NCBI GenBank assembly: GCA_024742285.1
Contig: JANSYR010000007.1
Coordinates: forward strand, 62,001-126,000
Reading direction: 5' to 3'
Length of the DNA stretch: 64,000 nt
Origin: a bacterium
GTDB lineage: Bacteria > Myxococcota_A > UBA9160 > UBA4427
Made by a program: the position numbers and the translations under genes. Within the stretch, counting starts at the first letter, position 1, and each line of letters opens with the position of its first letter. Below, piece after piece: positions 58,236 through 64,000 of this stretch. The notes below the pieces were generated by a model. It had not been told where the DNA came from. It ran no database searches and saw nothing but the letters and a program-made list of their open reading frames with translations.

Positions 58236-59342
58236 CTAGAAAACGTAACGCCGCATCGAGACGTTCAACAACAGCCCGATCACGATCGACGTGGAGAGCA
58301 GCGCGGACCCGCCGTACGAGAAGAGCGGCAGCGGCACGCCGATCACCGGCGCCAGCCCGAGCACCATCGCGACGTTGATCGCCGCAGGCCAGAGCAGCGT
58401 CCCCACGAGCCCGATCGCGAGCACCGCACCGAAAGCGTCCTTCGAGTTGCGGGCGATCAGCAGCCCCCACAGGAGCATCGCCGCGTAGACGCCGAGCGCG
58501 AAGCTCGAGCCCAGGAAGCCCCACTCCTCGGCGAGGACCGAGAACGCGAAGTCCGTGTGCTGGGTCGGCAGGAAGCGGAGCTGGGTCTGTGTCCCTTCCT
58601 GCCAACCGGTGCCGAAGAGCCCCCCGGATCCGACGGCGATCTTCGACTGCATCTGCTGGTAGCCCGACGAGAGCGGGTCGCGGGACGGATCGAGGAAGCC
58701 GAGAATCCGCTCCTGCTGGTAGGGCTTGAGGCCGTACTGCCAGAGCGCGGCGAGCCCCGCCGCTCCGAGCATCGCGAGCCCCACCCATGCCCGGAGCGGA
58801 ACGTGCACCATCGGCAGGAGCGTCAACCCGATCAGGAGCGTGAGCACCGCCACGCCGAGGTCCTTCTGCGCCACGATCAGGCCGACGGGGATCGCCACGA
58901 TCAGGCCGGGCACGAAGAGGTCCCGCAGGCGATGGATCGTCGAGGGCGGGTTGCGACCGAACCAGTGGGCGAGCGCGACTACCATGCCGATCTTGGCGAG
59001 CTCCGAAGGCTGGAAGCGCCCGCCGAAGAGCCAGGCGCGGGCGCCCCGGGTCTCCTCGGCGATGGCGAGGGTGAGCAGCAGGAGCGCGACCGTGCCGCCG
59101 TAGAGGAAATACGCGAAGCGGTCGTAGTGGCGGTAGTCGATCAGGACGACCACGGCGATCACGAAGAGCCCGAGGCCCATGACCATCATCTGACGGCTCA
59201 CGATGTCCGAGCCGCCCTCGACGCCCGAGGCCGCCGCCGAGACGAGATTCACGATGCCCATGCCCATCAGGAGCAGGACCATCCCGGCGAGCACCCAGTC
59301 GAAATGCTGACCCCGACCGCGATCGACGCGCAGCGCGCTCAT
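58236..59342 (-). CDS. rodA: Rod-shape peptidoglycan glycosyltransferase RodA
   Basis: 368 residues, ten membrane helices (SEDS family). It polymerises lipid II with PBP2 in the elongasome. Conserved RGARAWLFGGRFQPSELAKI (PSE motif), GVAVLTLLIGLTLLPMV with the catalytic Asp in AQKDLG, RILGFLDPSRDPLSSGYQ, LPTQHTDFAFSVLAEEWGFL and VPLPLFSYGGSALLS. ATG overlaps the mrdA stop (59339-59342). Confidence 0.95.
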   Translation of the reverse strand: MSALRVDRGRGQHFDWVLAGMVLLLMGMGIVNLVSAAASGVEGGSDIVSRQMMVMGLGLFVIAVVVLIDYRHYDRFAYFLYGGTVALLLLTLAIAEETRGARAWLFGGRFQPSELAKIGMVVALAHWFGRNPPSTIHRLRDLFVPGLIVAIPVGLIVAQKDLGVAVLTLLIGLTLLPMVHVPLRAWVGLAMLGAAGLAALWQYGLKPYQQERILGFLDPSRDPLSSGYQQMQSKIAVGSGGLFGTGWQEGTQTQLRFLPTQHTDFAFSVLAEEWGFLGSSFALGVYAAMLLWGLLIARNSKDAFGAVLAIGLVGTLLWPAAINVAMVLGLAPVIGVPLPLFSYGGSALLSTSIVIGLLLNVSMRRYVF

Positions 59343-61339
59343 TGCACGACCTCCTCGGCTTCTGCCTCGGCCCCGGCGCTGTCAGCGACCGCGAAGAGCG
59401 CGGGATCGATCGCGATCCCGGCGACCTGGGTCGGCACCCGCTTCTCCTTCTTCCGGAAGTACTCGGCGAAGACCTTCTGGACCATCGGTGCCGCCACGGC
59501 GCCGCCGCCGAGCCCCGCATGCTCGGCCACGGCGACCACCACGATCTCCGGCGCCTCGACCGGGGCGAAGGCCGCGAAGAGCGCGTGGTCCCGATACTTG
59601 AGCGGGACCTCCTCCGGCTCGAGCCCTTCGATCAGGTCGAGGCTCACGACCTGCGTCGTCCCGGACTTGCCCGCGACGTTGATGCCGGGAACGGCGGCCC
59701 GACGGCCCGTGCCGCTCGGGTCCTGCACGACCTTCGAGAGGCCGCGGGTCACGAGCTCGAGGATCGCCGGCGCGATCACCGATCGTTCGCGGACGATCGG
59801 CGGGTTCTCGTCGAGGACCCGTCCGTCCCAGGTCTCGCGCCGCAGTACGATCCGCGGCTCGACGACGTGGCCGCCGTTCGCGATCACGGAGTAGGCGACG
59901 GCCAGCTGGATCGGCGTCGTCAGGTTCGCGCCCTGCCCGATCGAGAGCGAGATCGTCTCGCCGTCGATCCAGCGCTCCCCCCGCACCCGCATCTTCCACT
60001 CCGGCGTCGGCACGAGGCCGCCGACCTCGCCGCGAACCGCGAGCCCCGTCGGTCGTCCCAGCCCGAAGAGGCGCGCATATCGGGCGAGGGTCTCGACGCC
60101 GAGCGTCTTCCCGAGCTCGTAGAAGTAGACGTCGCAGCTCCCGGCGAGCGCCCCGGCGAGATCGACCGGCCCGTGGCCCGCGCGCTTCCAACAACGGTAG
60201 ACGCGGCGTCCCAGCCGGAAATGCCCGGGACAGGGCACGACCGTCGTCTCGTCGATCACGCCCTCGGCGAGGCCGGCCGCCGCGACGATCGCCTTGTAGG
60301 TCGAGCCCGGTGGATACACGCCGGCGATCGCGCGATTGCGGAGGGGACGCCACTCGTCGCGGTTGAGGTCGCGCCAGGTCTCGCGATCAACCCCGCCGGC
60401 GAAGGCGTTCGCGTCGTAGGACGGGGCCGAGACCAGGGCGAGCACGTCGCCGGTCCGCGGGTCCATCGCGACGAGCGCCCCCATGAAGTCCGGCTGCGGA
60501 CGAGGGCCGGCGTCGGGGTCTTCCGGATCCGGCGGCAGCGGCGGGCGTCGGAACGCCTCCTCGGCGACGCGCTGGAGGTCGAGATCGAGGGAGAGGACGA
60601 GTCGACCGCCGGGCGTCGGCTCGATCATGTCGATCGTCTCGATCTCACGTCCGGCGACGTCGACCACGCGGTTCTCGCCGCCCGCGCGACCGCGCAGATG
60701 ATGTTCGTTCGTGGCCTCGATTCCGGTCTTCCCGATCGTTTCCCCCGAGCGGTAGTCGGCATAGGACTCTTCGGCGAGCTCGCTCGAGCCGATTTCGCCG
60801 AGGGTGCCCAGCAGCTGCGCGGCCATCGGTCCATAGACGTACTCGCGAAGGGGCTGGCGACGCAGCTCCACGCCGGGCATCGCATAACGATGGGCATCGA
60901 CCTTCGCCCAGGCCTCGCGGGATAGATCCTTCGCGAGGGAGACCGGCTGGAAGCGGCGACGGCCGCGCGGCTGGCCGACGCGCTCGGAGAGCGCCTCGGG
61001 ATCCTCTGCCAGGATCTGTCCGAGCACGGAGTACGTCCGCCACGGATTGCGCACTTCGTGGGGAATCACGTCGACGCCGTAGGCGAGACGGCTCGCCGCG
61101 ATCGTCCGCCCCTCGCGATCCACGATCGAGCCCCGCTGGGCCTCGAGCCGGACCGTCCGCACGTAGTTGGCCTGGGACCGGCTCGCGAGATCGTCGCCCT
61201 GGAGGATCTGCAGCTGGAAGAGCCGGACCGTGAACAGGCCGAAGATCGCGATCACGATCAGCGCGACCGGCCAGAGCCGGATGTCCCCGGGACCGTCCGA
61301 GGTATTCGAGAGTCGGGTGTCGCCGAAGGGGTCGTTCAC
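59339..61339 (-). CDS. mrdA: Penicillin-binding protein 2 (elongasome transpeptidase)
   Basis: 666 residues. N-terminal membrane helix (LWPVALIVIAIFGLFTVRLF), pedestal domain, then transpeptidase with SxxK in GVYPPGSTYKAIVAAAG, SxN-type motif GSCDVYFYELG and KTG-type KSGTT. Works with RodA and MreB in cell elongation. GTG start with GGAG 7 nt upstream; 31 nt after mreD. Confidence 0.95.
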   Translation of the reverse strand: MNDPFGDTRLSNTSDGPGDIRLWPVALIVIAIFGLFTVRLFQLQILQGDDLASRSQANYVRTVRLEAQRGSIVDREGRTIAASRLAYGVDVIPHEVRNPWRTYSVLGQILAEDPEALSERVGQPRGRRRFQPVSLAKDLSREAWAKVDAHRYAMPGVELRRQPLREYVYGPMAAQLLGTLGEIGSSELAEESYADYRSGETIGKTGIEATNEHHLRGRAGGENRVVDVAGREIETIDMIEPTPGGRLVLSLDLDLQRVAEEAFRRPPLPPDPEDPDAGPRPQPDFMGALVAMDPRTGDVLALVSAPSYDANAFAGGVDRETWRDLNRDEWRPLRNRAIAGVYPPGSTYKAIVAAAGLAEGVIDETTVVPCPGHFRLGRRVYRCWKRAGHGPVDLAGALAGSCDVYFYELGKTLGVETLARYARLFGLGRPTGLAVRGEVGGLVPTPEWKMRVRGERWIDGETISLSIGQGANLTTPIQLAVAYSVIANGGHVVEPRIVLRRETWDGRVLDENPPIVRERSVIAPAILELVTRGLSKVVQDPSGTGRRAAVPGINVAGKSGTTQVVSLDLIEGLEPEEVPLKYRDHALFAAFAPVEAPEIVVVAVAEHAGLGGGAVAAPMVQKVFAEYFRKKEKRVPTQVAGIAIDPALFAVADSAGAEAEAEEVVQ

Positions 61340-61370
61340 GACGACGCTCCGATCCGGACCTGCGGACGCC

Positions 61371-61922
61371 TCACAGGAGCCCCCCTCTTCCCGCCTCGAA
61401 CCCGAGCGGCATCGGTCCGCGCCGCCCGACTTCTTCGTCGGAGAAGCGCGCGAGCACCCGCTCGACCCCGCCGATCATCGGCCCCGCCGCCAGCACGTTC
61501 ACGATCGCGTGGGCGAGCGCAGCGCCGACCACCTCGAAGCCGGGCCAGCTCGCGCCGACGAAGAACGAGAGACTCGTGACCATCGCGACGCCGTACACCA
61601 CGGTCATCACGAGCACGAAGATCCCGACCGGCACGCCGCCGGACAGGTCCAACTGGCGCGCCGCGAGGGCGGCGGCGAGGAACGAGACGAGGCGCAGGAG
61701 CGCGTGCTGTCCCATCAGCGATCCGGACAGCAGGTCCATGCCGTAGCCGAGGGTGACCGCCAGGACGACGCCGGACAGGAAATGGGGCCAGCGCAGGCCG
61801 ATCCCGACGACGACCAGCCAGGCGAGGTCGGGGCACCAGGGCGGCGGGATCGTACGCGCGAGCGCGCCCTGCACGACGAGGGCGAACACACCGATGGCGA
61901 AGAGCGCGCCGATCGACTTCAT
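61371..61922 (-). CDS. mreD: Rod-shape-determining protein MreD
   Basis: 183 residues, five to six membrane helices, typical MreD size. Conserved pattern WCPDLAWLVVVGIGLRWPHF, GVVLAVTLGYGMDLLSGSLM, GQHALLRLVSFLAA. MreD links MreC and RodA/PBP2 in the membrane. Its ATG overlaps the mreC stop (61919-61922). Confidence 0.9.
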   Translation of the reverse strand: MKSIGALFAIGVFALVVQGALARTIPPPWCPDLAWLVVVGIGLRWPHFLSGVVLAVTLGYGMDLLSGSLMGQHALLRLVSFLAAALAARQLDLSGGVPVGIFVLVMTVVYGVAMVTSLSFFVGASWPGFEVVGAALAHAIVNVLAAGPMIGGVERVLARFSDEEVGRRGPMPLGFEAGRGGLL

Positions 61923-62866
61923 CGCCCTTCCTCTCCATCTCCGTCCGTCGCCTCGTCCGGCGGCGGCGCGCCCACCGGCGCCGGTCCGTCGAGATCCTCG
62001 AGCGGAAGGTTCGGCTGATAGAGCAGGTCCATCTGGGGACCGCGGCGCAGCATCACGAAGACCTGCTCGAGCTGCCCGAGGTCGACGGCGGGCTCGATGA
62101 CCGCGATGCGGGTGAGACGGCCGCCCGAATCCCGCAGCTCGGCGACCCGGCCGAGCCGCAGTCCCTTCGGATAGACGCCCCCGAGCCCGGAGGTCACGAC
62201 CTCGTCGCCCTCGACGACGTCCGCGCCGCGCACCACGAACTCGAACTCGAGCCGATCGCGACCGACCCCACGCACGACCCCCCGCGCGCGGCTCCGCTGG
62301 ACCAGCGCGTCGACCGCGCTCTGCCGATCGAGCAGGAGCATCGTCTTGGCCGCGTGCCCGGAGGTCGCCGTCACGACGCCGACCACGCCCTCGTGGGTGA
62401 TCACGGGCTGACCCGGCTCGACACCGTGCTGTGTCCCCCGATCGACGAGCACCGACCGGAACCACGGCGCGACGTCGAGACCGACGACCTCCGCGGGCAG
62501 CATCGGAATCTCGACCTCGTCCCGCATGGAGGCCACGCGACCGAGATGGCCACTCGCGACGAGCGCTTCCCGGAACTGCAGGTTCTCCGCTTCGATCTCC
62601 GCGATGCGACGTTCGAGCCGACGGTTCTCGGCACGCACGCCGATCAGATCCACGTAGCCGTCGTAGAAGTCGCGGGTCGCGACGAAGGGCGCGGAGACGA
62701 GTCGCTCGATCGGCGCGGTGATCTCGAGGAGCGACGCCTGCCACCAGGGCAGGTCGCGACCGCCGTCTTCGCGCGCTCGCCGGTCGCCCACCATCGAGAC
62801 GATGGTCAGCAGAACCAGGAACACGACGACCAGAGGCGCCGCGAGGCGTTTGAACAGATCCCCCAA
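61919..62866 (-). CDS. mreC: Rod-shape-determining protein MreC
   Basis: 315 residues. N-terminal membrane helix (APLVVVFLVLLTIVSMV), coiled coil (ENRRLERRIAEIEAENLQFR), then the two-beta-barrel periplasmic domain (EVVGLDVAPWFRSVLVDRGT, GVEPGQPVITHEGVVGVVTA, EVVTSGLGGVYPKGLRLGRV). A Pro/Asp-rich tail ends it. TTG start with AGGAG 5 nt upstream. Separated from mreB by an unusually long 233-nt gap. Confidence 0.93.
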   Translation of the reverse strand: MGDLFKRLAAPLVVVFLVLLTIVSMVGDRRAREDGGRDLPWWQASLLEITAPIERLVSAPFVATRDFYDGYVDLIGVRAENRRLERRIAEIEAENLQFREALVASGHLGRVASMRDEVEIPMLPAEVVGLDVAPWFRSVLVDRGTQHGVEPGQPVITHEGVVGVVTATSGHAAKTMLLLDRQSAVDALVQRSRARGVVRGVGRDRLEFEFVVRGADVVEGDEVVTSGLGGVYPKGLRLGRVAELRDSGGRLTRIAVIEPAVDLGQLEQVFVMLRRGPQMDLLYQPNLPLEDLDGPAPVGAPPPDEATDGDGEEGR

Positions 62867-63099
62867 TGAAGCTCCTACGCGGGCGGCGATCGCACCGCAT
62901 CTTCGAGCGCTTCTCCCTGCGCCCTGCTCGACGTACGAGAGTACGTCCGCGCGGGGCTCCGGTCCGAGGCACTCGAATCTACGGCACGCTTGCCGCCCTC
63001 CGCCGTGGGGTTGGCGTATTCAGGGCCGCAGCCCTCTCACTTGGCGCCCTTTGGGGGAATGGGGGCACCAGACTCCGAAAACCGGCTTGCTGCCCCGGC

Positions 63100-64000
<901 letters not shown>

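Overview
The window is one continuous stretch of GC-rich chromosome, densely coded on both strands, with about 64 supportable protein genes and no rRNA, tRNA, CRISPR array, insertion sequence or phage gene that I can see. Lipid A synthesis (lpxD), a chaperone-usher pilus locus and the mreBCD/mrdA/rodA rod-shape operon indicate a rod-forming Gram-negative cell. PEP-CTERM and Cys-containing (MYXO-CTERM-like) C-terminal sorting tails, a fused cobA-hemD, a HemX-like protein in the haem operon, Ser/Thr kinase signalling and many acyl-CoA enzymes fit a deltaproteobacterial-type lineage such as Myxococcota or a relative. That placement is inference; no marker gene fixes it.

Layout. 1-12.8 kb: acyl-CoA and small-molecule metabolism (thiolase, two crotonases, an SDR, VOC and cupin proteins, an M20 peptidase), a PEP-CTERM protein with HAF-type repeats, a ZIP transporter and two methyltransferases. 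13-17 kb: a split chaperone-usher pilus locus, with the usher on the plus strand converging on a pilin-chaperone pair. 17.2-19.8 kb: tungstate ABC transporter tupABC. 20-24.4 kb: a ParB-like protein with a histone-H1-like tail behind a large perfect palindrome, a Met/His-rich outer-membrane protein with a His-rich partner, and S-formylglutathione hydrolase. 24.4-31.9 kb: an HDOD protein, two secreted serine proteases with different C-terminal sorting tails, an aldehyde dehydrogenase and a NYN-LOTUS protein. 32-38 kb: an SDR, a degenerate aldo/keto reductase, two convergent ECF sigma factors, a SHOCT protein and egtD. 38-49 kb: polA, a TetR regulator, cysK with a gamma-carbonic anhydrase, and the operon usp-lpxD-rnhB-truD. 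48.6-54.5 kb: haem operon hemX-like/hemA/hemC/cobA-hemD/hemB. 54.6-58.2 kb: a macro-domain protein coupled to a deoxyhypusine-synthase-like protein, trxA, and a kinase with a cyclic-nucleotide-binding domain. 58.2-64 kb: rodA, mrdA, mreD, mreC and mreB (mreB cut by the window end).

How it fits together. Several operons are tightly coupled by 4-nt stop/start overlaps (tupB-tupC, hemA-hemC, rnhB-truD, cysK-gamma-CA, DHS-like-macro, mreC-mreD, mrdA-rodA). Several other genes (ECF sigma, ParB-like, polA, tetR, possibly egtD) have no Shine-Dalgarno sequence and carry a -10-like hexamer exactly 6 nt before the start codon, which suggests leaderless transcripts.

The best candidates for something undescribed are the coupled DHS-like/macro-domain pair, the ParB-like protein with its 17-bp-arm palindrome, the leaderless promoter class, a 42-43 bp repeat found beside gene 3' ends, and a possible small RNA ending in a strong terminator downstream of polA.
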